Source: Mesorhabditis belari
Taxonomy: Eukaryota; Nematoda; Chromadorea; Rhabditida; Rhabditidae
DNA: 64,000 nt
Reading direction: 5' to 3'
NCBI GenBank assembly: GCA_958450365.1
Contig: CAUEEP010000731.1
Coordinates: forward strand, 3,100,501-3,164,500
Shown: one piece after another, positions 43,001-54,486 of the stretch
Layout: each line of letters starts with the position of its first letter
How positions within the stretch are numbered: the first letter of the stretch is position 1
Translations under genes and position numbers: made by a program
The notes under the pieces: generated by a model
The model's database searches: none
The model's input: the letters and a program-made list of their open reading frames with translations, nothing else
What the model was told of the DNA's origin: nothing

Positions 43001-43927
43001 AGAATTTTATTGAGATTTCAAACAAAATATCCTAGATTTTACCCCTAGAACTCACTCAATCCGATTTTTATTAAAATGTTCAACGATAAAGAGCAAGTTT
43101 TTACTTTAAGACTAAGCAATTTATGCAGGCTCGTGCCTCAGGGCCCCTCCCCCTTAATGCCTTGCGTACCTTCAAACTGCAGGTTTGATATCGGTAAACT
43201 AGGCCAATGGACAACAATTTTATTTAAATGTTAAGCAATAAATCCTGGGTTTATTTTTGCGGTTAACTCATGAGCAAGGTACCCTAGAGTTCAATAATAA
43301 AAATCTAGGTAGCAATATCAACTTTTGACGCTAAAACGTTTCGAATCCCTACTTTCAAATTGCAGATTCGCCATCGGTGAGTTGAGACAGTTGATGAGCA
43401 CTGGTAGAAGGCCGCTTCGAAGAAGTTCGTCAATTGGTGGATTACGATCAGCGGAGAGCATCTTCCGAGCCTAACACACATACATCTTCAGTTCACCACA
43501 ATGTACACAACCTGTTGAACGGCGGCTAGCACTTTTTCTGGATCATCGCCTTTCGCCATCTCAATAATTGATTGCAGCACGGCCGAGTCATATGTAATAG
43601 AAGAAGCGAGTGAAGAGGCACTTGTGGCATCATCTCTAAAATTAAAAGATTAGTCAGAATCGTAGACTTTTTTCTACTTGCTCACGTTCGAATCTTTCCA
43701 CAGTTGTGACACAAATGTAAATGCGCCAAGTTTTGTCAAGACATTTGACTAATTTTAATGATAACACCAGCAAAGTTAACTTACTCTGGCACAAGATTCC
43801 TTCTCTTTGTCAACAAATCGTCGCGTTGAACTTTGCGGATCGAGACGGCCTCGTCGGCTCTTCCCTTTCGAAGGCTTTCCGAATCCTTGCCCGTGTTTTT
43901 GTAGTTGCTCGAAAAGCGCGAATCCAT
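40070..43927 (-). CDS. Importin alpha (karyopherin alpha)
   Basis: Twelve exons: 43927-43785, 43635-43512, 43470-43353, 42992-42840, 42539-42241, 42199-42136, 42092-41980, 41506-41377, 40616-40558, 40512-40444, 40402-40221 and 40154-40070, 512 residues, phases consistent. The first exon is the importin-beta-binding domain ([20 protein letters not shown], then RRN). Armadillo repeats follow, with NLS-groove Trp/Asn pairs preserved: WALTN, WALGN, TWVLVN, WAISYL, WFLSN and WAISN. The C-terminus has [18 protein letters not shown] and an acidic tail for CAS binding. It carries classical NLS cargo into the nucleus with importin beta. TTTTCAG lies six bases before the ATG, fitting trans-splicing. 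Introns 3 and 8 hold decayed copies of exons 3-4. It most resembles the KPNA3/4-type subfamily. Confidence 0.95.
40725..41010 (-). pseudogene. Decayed copy of importin alpha exons 3-4 in intron 8
   Basis: At 40861-40730 the minus strand reads [20 protein letters not shown], matching exon 4, but with an inserted base upstream, an in-frame TAA and a lost 3' half. At about 41003-40956 is an exon-3-end copy (NLQFEG, then GTACGC). The whole segment parallels 43250-42880. It lies between exons 8 and 9, so inclusion would break the protein. Confidence 0.8.
43160..43228 (-). pseudogene. Decayed copy of importin alpha exon 3 end in intron 3
   Basis: The minus strand reads [10 protein letters not shown] and then GTACGC, against SPMANLQFE with GTAGGG at the genuine exon 3 (43353). 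It is followed by the real exon 4. It lacks the N-terminal part of the exon. Confidence 0.7.
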
Positions 43928-44015
43928 TTTTACCTGAAAATAGAAAAACATTAGTCGAAATACACCAAACAAATCGAAAAATGTTGAAGAAACGACAATT
44001 TGAAATGGATTTCAC

Positions 44016-44611
44016 AAAAACATTGCCTAAATCTATTATCGTCTTTCACAATCGCTTCGCGGCGGGACTCTTTCTCTGCGTTCCAGCGGCACTCATCAAC
44101 TCACAAAAAAATAACAAAACCACAAGATTTCTATGCCTTTTAAAGATCTTAAGGTGATAGCTGCAAAAATACGTAACATTTAGATAGCGACAGATCGTTG
44201 AAAACGATAACAACACGTCTTTAAACCATACAAATTTCAAAAAATCGAGTGTTACGACCGATCCCGACAAAAAAAATGAAATTTTCGCGCAAATTGTCGC
44301 TTTTATTGTGCCAGTTATCGTATTAAAAAATTTGGTGGCTTTTAGGTGCAAAATAGAATTGACTGGGCCGCGATTTGTATCACTACGTAGTTAAAAACTG
44401 CAAATTTTCGTTTGGACTAGCAAAATATGATAACTTTATAACTCTAGGTAACTTTTTCAGGCCTCTTGCTGTCAAGTTAAACATCATTGGACAGGTTATG
44501 TATTACCTCGCTTGAGTACACTCCAAATCTTTTGTAAATTCGGTACTTTCTAGTGATATCCCTTTCAAAAGCACACTTTCAAAAGTACAACTTTCATCGA
44601 AATCTTAAAAT
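44016..44611. other. Intergenic stretch
   Basis: Upstream of importin alpha. No exon, repeat or clear promoter motif is seen; only AT-rich unique sequence. Confidence 0.5.
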
Positions 44612-45080
44612 CTACATCAACACAATGACAATCGTTAGAATGACATTCGCCGCTTGGAAAACGAACAAGAGACTTAAGTCGATGATGTCATAGAAACGAA
44701 TCCAATACATGTAGAAGTCTTCACGGATCTCCGTTTTATGTAATTGCAAGCATTCTGGAATTAAGGCTTGCTATTGAGAGGCTAGTTTCAATTTAACTAG
44801 TGTACTTCATGCTTAAAGCTGTAAACGCATTCTTTCTAACGCACTGAAGACACATTTCCTTTAGATTCATTTCCTCTAGAAAATCAAAGCATCACTGCGA
44901 GAAAAGAAGAATCAAAAGTACCAGAAAGGGTGTGTTTACACATTTTGAGCTTAAAGTACACATAAAGAACAATCCCGAATGAGCATCCCAGAACTAAACA
45001 AACCCTCAATAACATCTTCAGCTCGTTGAGCGCACTCCGAAGCTCACTCCGTCGAGCGGAGTACCCGTAAACCGAGCCGG
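44612..45080 (-). CDS. Membrane protein 3' end, two exons
   Basis: Exon 45080-44922 (after a T-rich stretch and CCAAG, donor GTACTT) encodes 52 residues: a basic stretch (YSARRSELRSALNELK), then a membrane segment (VCLVLGCSFGIVLYVYF). The last exon, 44754-44612, follows TTCCAG in matching phase and encodes 47 residues: EDFYMYWIRFYD, then a second membrane segment (LLFVFQAANVILTIVIVLM) directly before the stop. The layout, with a short tail after the last membrane helix, is like a multi-pass protein such as a nematode serpentine receptor, but no family motif is decisive. Upstream exons were not found. A small GTGCACTGAA-type repeat overlaps the intron. Confidence 0.5.
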
Positions 45081-45218
45081 CTTGGCAAAATAAAAAAAGA
45101 TGTTATTTGTGTCGATTATCCTTTCTGAACTCTTGCAAAATACTAAGTCAGAAAAAGGAAAAAAATTGGAAAGTTACCATCACCTTTTTTTGATGTAAAA
45201 CTACAAGCTTTTGATGTA

Positions 45219-45680
45219 ATTGAATTCACAACTAACTTTCAAGAAAGTTTATAACTAACTTTGTTTATAACTACGTTTCATAACTAACTTTCAAGAAAGT
45301 TAGTTATGAAATCAATCATTCAATGGACTGACTCGTGATGCTGTTACTATGATACATTGCATGAAAAAAATTATAACTTCTTCATCAAATGAAAGGGAAA
45401 TGATAACGATTTTTTTTCTTGTGACATGTGCTCGGAAACTTTTTTTTTGCTATCCATTAGCACTAACGGTTTTATGTAACGACCTCGTGTAAGTAGCGGC
45501 TGTACTGTGTGTGTCTTTGTATCTTCGATATTTTAGCCTTTCTTTTATCATCCCTGGAAACGCGATTGATAGGAGTTAAGGAAACAAATGAAAAAGGAGC
45601 ATGGAAACGCGGTAGTTGTCAACGTGTCAACTTTCAAGAAAGTTAGTTATGAATTCAATCATTCAATGGACTGACTTGAT
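45219..45680. repeat. Direct and inverted repeats with CAAGAAAGTTAGTTATGAA
   Basis: CTTTCAAGAAAGTTAGTTAT, GAA.TCAATCATTCAATGGACTGACT occurs at about 45287 and 45631. Inverted pieces (TTCACAACTAACTTTC, TTCATAACTAACTTTC) precede the first. The ~340-bp interval could be one unit of a larger element. Confidence 0.7.
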
Positions 45681-45793
45681 CTCTTTAACCTGATTATGAG
45701 TACGGTAAAAGCTACCATGTTTTAAAAAAAACATCATAGACCTTTTTATTTGAAAGAATCAACAGCCCAAGTCTCTAACTTTTTCCCTCAAAG

Positions 45794-45889
45794 CACTTCG
45801 CTAAAACCGAAACCGTCAATGTGCCCGACGAAGCCGCAAATTTTCGATTCGATTCCGCCAAATCGCAAACCCAGCTAAGCCCTAGTTAG
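45794..45889 (+). CDS. Possible terminal exon of an unidentified gene
   Basis: After TTTTTCCCTCAAAG a plus frame encodes 31 residues (HFAKTETVNVPDEAANFRFD onward) and ends SPS-TAG. Composition is coding-like, but no upstream exon was identified and the acceptor is AAAG. It ends about 300 bp before the collagen start. Confidence 0.25.
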   Translation, partial: HFAKTETVNVPDEAANFRFDSAKSQTQLSPS

Positions 45890-46102
45890 AAAAAAGTTCA
45901 GAATCCAGCTTTCTCTTTCTGTATTTCATTCACTCGTTTCTCCCCTCCTAAAAGAGTCCGATTTCGATCGGCCAAATTTTTTTCGGTCACAAAGTTTTTT
46001 GTAACAATCCAAGCCACTTTTCGGAGAGAGACGCACAACGCGCGGCCACTTTTTGCCTCCCCAGTTTCTTGCTTTCTTGCTGGAGGGCACATAAAAACTG
46101 GC

Positions 46103-46113
46103 AGCATATAAGC
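46103..46113 (+). promoter_or_regulatory. TATA-like box of the collagen gene
   Basis: CATATAAGCG lies about 85 bases before the collagen ATG. TATA boxes at about this distance are common for nematode collagens. Inference. Confidence 0.4.
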
Positions 46114-46195
46114 GTGATTGGAGATCGAGGAAAAGAGCTGAAATCGAGTGTTTATTCCTTTTTCAAATCGTCTTTCTTTGAACGCAACGAAAAGA

Positions 46196-48698
46196 ATGAA
46201 GGTTGGTTCTAATGTTGGTACTCGTTTATTCTGAAATTCCCCCGAAAATGAGGATTACGGTAATGAAAGTATAGTTTAAATTATTTAAGGAGTACTTTCG
46301 TAGTTCTTTAGAATTTAAGTATCATAAAGTTATGATATAGTTGTTCACATGTTAGCTATTCTATTAGATCAAGATTAAGCGGTACTAGGCCCACACCAAA
46401 AGCTGTTAGCCTACCCATTTTAGAATTTAAATTAGTTCCGAGCATTAGATCTAGAAAGCTTGACCTTAAGAACTGCTAGTGTATGATAGGCTATAGTAGC
46501 TACTAAAGTACGATGGTGTACAATAGGCTAGACTGTCTGGGGTATGATAGGCTATAGTAGCTACTAAAGTACGATGGTGTACAATAGGCTAGACTGTCTG
46601 GGGTATGATAGGCTATAGTAGCTACTAAAGTACGATGATGTACGATAGGCTGCCTGGCGTACGGTTGGCTACAATAGCTATTAAAGTACGATGGTGTACG
46701 ATGGTGCGATAGGCTAGACTGCCTGGCGTACGGTACGCTACAGTAGCTAATTGTAAGCGCATCTTTTAGAAAATCAAAAGATCAAAAGATCAGCTAAACA
46801 GAAAGAAAGCTTTTGAGAAGATTTCGATTCATTTCAGAAAACTAAAGAGCTTCAGGTGTCCGATGATCGCACTTTTTAGAGCACAACTTATTTAATACCA
46901 ATCAGATGTCTATGAGCATAGAAAGTCAAAACTTGTAACACTAGCTTGTAACACTAACTTCAAACACTAACTTCAAAAAAAAACTCAAAGACTACCTTAA
47001 AAAAGTGCCATTTCCAGTCAGTGGGCGTGGCGGTAGGCGCCTCGATGGCTTTAGCGGCTACATTGACTGCTTTGGTCGCGATTCAAACGATCGTTTCGGA
47101 TATCGATCGAATGCATGATGAGGTAAAAGTTTTCTTTTCTACTTTCAATGCAAATTTGTATCTATAATAAGAATTCGTAAGAAAACTAGCTTACAGTAAG
47201 CTTCAATTTGTAAATCTAAATTGAGCCTCCCTAAGTTTGTGAAAAAGTTTTTCGAAAGACAACATATAATATTAGAAAAAGACTATCCATAGTACTATAA
47301 CTTTATATTGAAAAATTCATTCTAATAAAAACAAATACAACAAGACTTCAATTCCAGATCATGGACGGTCTTGGTGATTTCCGCACGATCTCCGAGGATA
47401 CATGGGTCCGCATCCTTTCCTTCCAAGTCAACCAGGTAAAAAAGGGTTTATAGAATAATTAGATAAGAACTGAACTAGATAAAGATTTCTATTTTTAGAA
47501 CGGTGATAGTAAACACGTCGATTTCGCATCAATTCTCCGCCACAAGAGACAAGCATCCAACTCGCATGCTCAGTGCAATTGTGCTGCCAACTCAAGAGTG
47601 CGTTTTTTTGTCTTTCTCATCTTTCTCATCTTTCTCATTTTCTCAAAACCTCAAAAATGTACTGACAATGAGCACTGATCGTACTATACAATCACAAAGT
47701 ATTGCAATAGTAGTACTTCAGCACAGCTGTCAGATTGGAGTTGGTGACGCATACTGACGAAACTTTAGCACCCTAATGAGAATATTTAAGTATTTAAGTA
47801 CTAATAGCGAACTACTGATAAGTACTGCTTTTGTACTACTTAAGCTATGGCAATTACAGTAGGACTGCAGTAGTTTAATGGTACTGTACTTCTAAGCAAT
47901 AATCAAACCATTTCCAGGGTTGTCCAGCCGGACCTCCAGGGCCACCCGGTCCACCTGGTAAACGCGGAGATCAAGGACCTGATGGAGATCATGGTCGCCA
48001 AGGAACTTCAGGAATCGCGTTGGCTGTCACCCACAACATTCCCGGCGGATGCATCGTTTGCCCACCCGGCGATCAAGGACCACCCGGTTTGTTCTTGACT
48101 ACTTATTATTAGCTAATTCTAAGTCTACAAAGTTGTAGCATAGATACACAGAACATAATACAGTACAATATGAAACCCTATTCCAGGAGATGATGGAAAG
48201 CCTGGTCCCAAGGGATTCCCTGGAGCTCAAGGCGAGGCTGGACAACCTGGAGCTGATGGAGAACCTGGAGAGCCTGGAGAGGGTGGAGATCAAGGATTGG
48301 CTGGACAACCAGGTACTGATGGAGAAGACGGGCACCCGGGAAGAGACGGAACTATGGGATCACCTGGAGAGCCTGGACCACAGGGAGAACCCGGATGGAC
48401 TGGACCACAAGGAGAGCCGGGAAAACCTGGAGACTCGGGCCAGGATGGAGAACCCGGAGACGAGGGACCTCAGGGACCACCTGGATCGCCCGGAAAGGTG
48501 AGCAGCAAAGATTGGCATATTAAGCTTTACTGGAAATTACTGTAATCATTCTTGATCTAGCTTTAGTTACCCATTTCTAAACTTTCAAACTTTCAGCCAG
48601 CCAACGATGGCCCTCCCGGAAAGCCTGGATCAGATGGAGCTCAAGGAAAAGATGCGAACTATTGTCCTTGTCCACCAAAGACCCGTCGCAGGGTATAA
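46196..48698 (+). CDS. Nematode cuticle collagen
   Basis: Seven exons: 46196-46201, 47018-47122, 47358-47435, 47499-47597, 47918-48086, 48187-48497 and 48597-48698, 289 residues, phases consistent. Exon 2 is the membrane-anchor part of the N-terminal domain ([20 protein letters not shown]). Exon 4 has a furin-type site (RHKR). Gly-X-Y blocks start after GCPAG and are interrupted by a non-collagen stretch ending CIVCPPG. A 102-residue Gly-X-Y run follows, then a final block with CPCPP and a short basic tail. Paired cysteines flanking the triple helix are the standard signature of this cuticle family. It is secreted by hypodermis to build the exoskeleton. The first exon is only two codons (MK), usual for the group but not proved. 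AATAAA lies at 48739. It is convergent with the carboxypeptidase gene. Confidence 0.93.
46480..46745. repeat. ~60-bp repeat in collagen intron 1
   Basis: GTATGATAGGCTATAGTAGC, TACTAAAGTACGATGGTGTA and CAATAGGCTAGACTGTCTGG make a unit of about 60 bp. It is present about four times, the last two diverged. Confidence 0.9.
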
Positions 48699-48738
48699 GT
48701 TGGAAGAAAAGAAACATTTTTGTAAAGATATTCAAGGA

Positions 48739-48744
48739 AATAAA
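48739..48744 (+). terminator. Poly(A) signal of the collagen gene
   Basis: AATAAA lies 41 bases after the collagen stop codon. Confidence 0.6.
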
Positions 48745-48899
48745 GTATTGTATCAAATGCTAATATATAAAAATATTAACTGCACACCTACCTCAAGCCA
48801 TCTAGATGCTAGATGCATCTGTACATCTGTATTTCTTTCTTTCTGTACTGAACTTTCCAGATCCTAGAGTCTCAGGGTCCATGAATCGTAAAGATATTC

Positions 48900-49280
48900 A
48901 AGGAAATGCCAAGATCCATGGATCTTGATCCCTGGATCTGGATCCCTGGATCTTGGATCTGCCTGGATCTGGATCCCTGGATCTGGATCCCTGGATTCTG
49001 GATCTGGATCCTGGATCTTGATCTCTTGATCCTGACTTAGAGTCAGTACTTCCCCAAGACTCACGGTTTAGATTCATGGGCCTGTTCCAGGGTTCAGATC
49101 TTATAGTTAGGATTCAGTTCCCAGGGTTCAGTGCTCAAAGTGCAGACCTCAGGATCACAGGGTTCAGATCTAAATCCTAGGCTTCAAGAATTTCATCTTC
49201 CAGGGTCCAAGTCCCAGGTCCTAGATCCCAGGTTTCAAATCTCCAGATTCCAGGCTTTCAGATTCTAGATTCCAAGGCTC
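48900..49280. repeat. GGATCTGGATCCCT repeat and degenerate CAGGGTTCAGATC tail
   Basis: ATCTGGATCCCTGG and close variants recur between 48930 and 49025. To 49280 a looser set of words (CCCAGGTTTCA, CAGGGTTCAGATC) follows. It lies between the two convergent genes. Confidence 0.8.
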
Positions 49281-49613
49281 AGTTCAACGTATTAGTTGAA
49301 AGAAAATACGATTTATTTTTGAATCTAAAACTTTAAAACCTCTACAACAACAAAACCACCAAAAGGGATAACAATGACAAAGCGAGCGGGCGAAAGCGTC
49401 ATTTGTTGTCGTCGAATCGGTGGGCAGTACCTAGGGTTGTATTCTATGAATGCAGTACCTCAAAGCTAAAGGGTACAGTGTCCTATGAATAAACTACAGT
49501 ATCCTAACTAAACTACAGTATCCTAGCTATTCATACGATCTCCTATGAACAACATAAAGTACTCTTTCGCTACCTATAGCAAAATTTAAGCTCTTTAAGC
49601 TCCGCTTTCTAAA

Positions 49614-52600
49614 TCAAAGCTCATTTACCGTAGAAGTTGTCAACAAATCAGCGGGTTTCCTCGTTGGATCGGCCGTTTGATTCGACGAGTAGTCAACGAG
49701 GCCATTTGTGTCGGGGAACATAAAATTCGTGATCATTTGCATCGATGGTCCGGGTCGATCGTTGGGCACCATGTGGCCAGCACCCTAAATACATAGCTGA
49801 AAGATTCTTTTGCAAAAGTTAGAGCCAACTCTAAGCACAGAGATTTCTACAATTTAACTTCTATTCTATTTAACTTTCCTCTACTTCAATTTCTACAATA
49901 ATGTACCCAACCTAGACCATAGACTAGTACCATCTTGCAGTCTCTTAGTGTCGATAGCTTTCTAAACTTTGCCTGACTTAGAGTCAGTACTTCTCACTGC
50001 CCAGACGAGAAGAGGAGTTTTAGTCGATTTCACATTCATTCAGCTCTCATTTCACATTGCTTTTCAAACCTTAACAGTCAAGACATCGATCGTGATTTGT
50101 TGTTTCGTGTAGCGCTGATAGAAGCCGGCCACTTGATCACGAAACCACCAACGATCACGGGGTGTTGACTGAAGTTTTTTCATGATTTCTGATTTTTGTT
50201 TTCAGAAAGTTTCTTTGAGTCGTATCTTATTTTTGAGTGGAAATGAGAATTTAAAACAAACTGTGAAAGCATTTTGATTTGTGACATCTCTCATGTGCCA
50301 AGCGTCACCCAAATAATTGCACACCGTATCAACATCTCCATTGTAGATTAAGAAACGGAAATTTGGTGTCTAAACTTTTTTTTGTACAAAGTGAAATGGT
50401 AAACAAACAGTAAACAGTAAACAAATAGTAAACAGTAAACAAATAGTAAACAGTAAACAAACAGTAAACAGTAAACAAACAGTAAACAGTAAACAAACAG
50501 TAAACAGTAAACAGTAAACAAACAGTAAACAGTAAACAGTAAACAAACAGTAAACAAACAGTAAATAAACAGTAAACAGTAAATAAACAGTAAACAGTAA
50601 ACAAATAGTAAACAGTAAACAAATAGTAAACAGTAAACAAACAGTAAACAGTGAACAGTAAACAGTAAACAGTAAACAAACAGTAAACAGTAAACAGTAA
50701 ACAGTAAACAGTAAACAAACAGTAAACAAACAGTAAACAAACAGTAAATAAACAGTAAACAGTAAATAAACAGTAAACAGTAAACAAATAGTAAACAGTA
50801 AACAAACAGTAAACAGTGAACAGTAAACAGTAAACAAACAGTAAACAGTAAACAAATCTTTACCTTAACATTCTTAATCACATAGTCAAAGAATTGATTT
50901 GTCGTGTTGTACGTTAAATGATAGCTGTCATAAAGAGCATTGCTAAAGAAAAAGTGAAGAATTTTATTTTAATAGCTTGTCGCTTGTCGCTTCAAGACAC
51001 TCACTTGCAATCTGTCCACGGGAATGGTTTCCCATCGTTGTCCTTTCGGTTTTGCCATTCTTGATCAATGTTCAAAGCCTGAATTTATTAGATATTTGAT
51101 TTATCGTTATTATTTATCGCTATTTGAATCATTTCCATAATTCTATTCTCACTTTTTGCACATCTCGTCGATTCGCCCACTTGAAAAGAGCGTCTTCATT
51201 CCAACAAATGTAACCCCATTGATTGTCCGTCGAGTCATAGTTGTATGTGTTCTAAAGAAATCTTTAAGCTTTAATCTATAGATCTAACTATTAAATATAA
51301 TAGATTAAGTGCTTAGTCGATTTTTTTTTGCAATATAAAGCTTTGATAAGTCTCACCGCTGTGTTTGGATCTAACCCAAAGCGTCGTGGCCCAGCGAAGA
51401 CACGCTTGAAGTTTTTACCTTGAAATTATTGAAGAGTAAAAAGATTGTTTAACGATTTTTGAACGATTCTTGAACGATAATTTAACTACGGTAATATATC
51501 TAGATCTATATCTAGATCTATATCTAGATCATAATATCTAGATCTATATCTAGATCTAATATCTAGATCTATATCTAGATCTATATCTAGATCTATATCT
51601 AGATCTATATCTAGATCTATATCTAGATCTATATCTAGATCTATATCTAGATCCATATCTAGATCTATATCTAGATCCATATCTAGATCTATATCTAGAT
51701 CTATATCTAGATCTATATCTAGATCTATATCTAGATCTATATCTAGATCTATATCTAGATCCTTTATCTAAGATCTATATCTAGATCCATATCTAGATCT
51801 ATATCTAGATCTATATCTAGATCTATATCTAGATCTATATCTAGATCTATATCTAGATCTATATTTAGATCTATATCTAGATCCATATCTAGATCCATAT
51901 CTAGATCCATATCTAGATCTATATCTAGATCTATATCTAGATCTATATCTAGATCTATATCTAGATCTATATCTAGATCTATATCTAGATCTATATCTAG
52001 ATCTATATCTAGATCCATATCTAGATCTATATCTAGATCCATATCTAGATCTATATCTAGATCTATATCTAGATCTATATCTAGATCTATATCTAGATCC
52101 ATGTCTAGATCCATATCTAGATCCATATCTAGATCCATATCTAGATCTATATCTAGATCTATATCTAGATCTATATCTAGATCCATATCTAGATCTATAT
52201 CTAGATTTTTAATTGAAAAAACAGCAGTTCTATAGCAGTTTTCTTTTACAACCAAACCAGCATGTTCTGGTTTCTCGGTAAACGATGAAACAGTTGCATT
52301 GACGACGTTTATCGAACTTCCCGTATAGCAATCTTGATAGTAATTGTATTGATCCATGCTAAAAAGGGAAAAGGATTACGGGAGAAGTTTATGCTTTTTT
52401 GTTTTGTCTTTTTGTTTTGTCTTTTTGTTTTGTCTTTTTGTTTTGTCTTTTTGTCTTTCTAGCATTACGAAACACAAACTTATCGGGCAAAATGAGCCAC
52501 TGAGCGGTGAGATTTCCGCAACGAGAGTTATCGCTCACGTAATCGATTTGATTGGTGGTGGAGATGAAATGCTTCGAGAAATCCACCTGAATGTTTCGAG

Positions 52601-54452
52601 AATATCGAATGTGATTTCACGCTCACATTGTCCATATCAGTGGTTTGATCATCACGACAATACTTCTTGATATCGTCCCAGTCACTGAAAATTTCGAATT
52701 TTTTTTGCTCTACTGTTCACTTTTTTTCTTATAGCCTTAAAATTTGCTATAGTTGACAAGCTGTTACCTTCACAGACAAGCTGTTACCTTCACAGACAAG
52801 CTGTTACCTTCACAGACAAGCTGTTACCTTCACAGACAAGCTGTTACCTTCACAGACAAGCTGTTACCTTCACGGCAAGCTGTTACTTCCCGACAAGCTG
52901 TTACCTTCACAGACAAGCTGTTACCTTCACAGACAAGCTGTTACCTTCACAGACAAGCTGTTACCTTCACAGCGAGTTTACAATCACATTTTTAAAACAA
53001 ATAAACTATAGACACTATACATTTTCGTTTCCGATTCGAAATTTTGTCTTGAGATCAGCTTGTCAACTTGTCAAGAAAAGTTTTAAAGAAGTAATTGAAA
53101 GAGCATTAGCTTTTCTACATCTCTATGCTACAGTACACTTGCTATCTTATAGAAAAACGAAAATATTCAACGAAAGAGGCGGATGTTTAGGTTGACTTGA
53201 AGAATTTGAATGTTTAAACTCACTCCAACGAGATTCGTCCATGGTACATGCTCCAGAGGATAAGCGAATTTTGCAAATAGGCCACATTCATGAAACCGTT
53301 TCCAATTGCCGATCCCTAAATGATTGATAAATGATCTTTTAGATAGATAGATAGATAGATAGATGGATGGATGGATGGATAGATAGATTGATTGATTGGT
53401 TGATTGGTTGATTGATTGATAGATACACTACTGGACAATGAAATATCATATTTGAAAAAGCGTCTGTAACTCCCTTGTCTTTACCGTATTTCTAAATATT
53501 AATATTACCATTGTGTAGCCCTTTGAAAAGAGCTTCCAGAAAATGTATAACACTAATAGTTTAAACTCAAAGACAAGGGAGTTACAGACGCGCGAAAGTG
53601 ACGATCGTTTTTCAAATATGATATTTCATTGTCCAGTTCTGTAGTTATAATACAACAAAAAATTTGATTTGCAGCAAAGCTAGAGTAAGCTAAAAGCTGC
53701 ATTGTAGAAGCTTATTTTCCTCTTTTCCCTAACTTTATTCAGGACCTGAAATAAAGTACGCTAGATTTAAGATGAATACACACATGAATTCATAATACAT
53801 AACACGAAAAAGGCCGACAAAAAAGCAACATGATATAATGTATGGAAGATATGTGTCGTAGCCGTTTACGAAATTCAGCCGCTAACGAATCATTCGTTAG
53901 CCGCTGAATTTGGTAAACGGCTACGACATATGGATAGCACAGATAACGTCAAGAATTCACTTAGAGCTTCAAGAGCATCTACAGATCATTTGAAGGTTTC
54001 AAGACTATTCCCACAAAACTCTGGGAAATCGATTCCAAATTCCTGGCAGTTCTTATTGGAAAAGAGTTTAACACAAACTTATTGGAGGTGACTGGAATTT
54101 CTAAAACGGTCTTTAGATCTATAAGATATGATCTATAGATAACGAACCTCTATCTTTAGATCTAAAAATGCAGACAGCGTTAACGTTAACGTTAATAACA
54201 ATAAAATCGAAATATTGATAAGAGAAATAGATGAGTAGGCTTGTTTCGTGTTAACAAAACTGGAAACTTGTTTAGCAATACTGGAAAGTTGTTTAAAAGT
54301 CCGTAAACTGGGTCAGGCCAAAGTCCGACCAGAAATCAGTTCAACCTCTGGATTCTGGTAAGCTTGGTCAAAGATGTTTGTGGGCTAGAATTGCAGCAAA
54401 GCTAGAGTAAGCTGTAGAAGCTTGTTTTCTTCTTTCTTCTTTCTTCTTCCCC

Positions 54453-54486
<34 letters not shown>

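Noticed and set aside
45898..46107. Minus ORF of 69 codons upstream of the collagen gene
   Set aside because: It overlaps the collagen promoter region, has no splice signals and no family similarity.
50329..50881. Three minus ORFs of about 160-177 codons (Leu-Phe-Thr-Val-Tyr-Cys repeats)
   Set aside because: They lie in an intronic minisatellite of the carboxypeptidase gene; the flanking true exons are in defined frames and end at GT/AG.
51764..52357. 197-codon minus ORF joining a real-looking N-terminus to Asp-Ile-Asp-Leu repeats
   Set aside because: The first 40-odd residues are genuine exon 10 of the carboxypeptidase, but the rest is intronic ATATCTAGATCT array that stays open only because the period is 12.
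52356..52670. Plus ORF of 104 codons
   Set aside because: It is antisense to carboxypeptidase exons 8-9 and the TTTTGTTTTGTC repeat.
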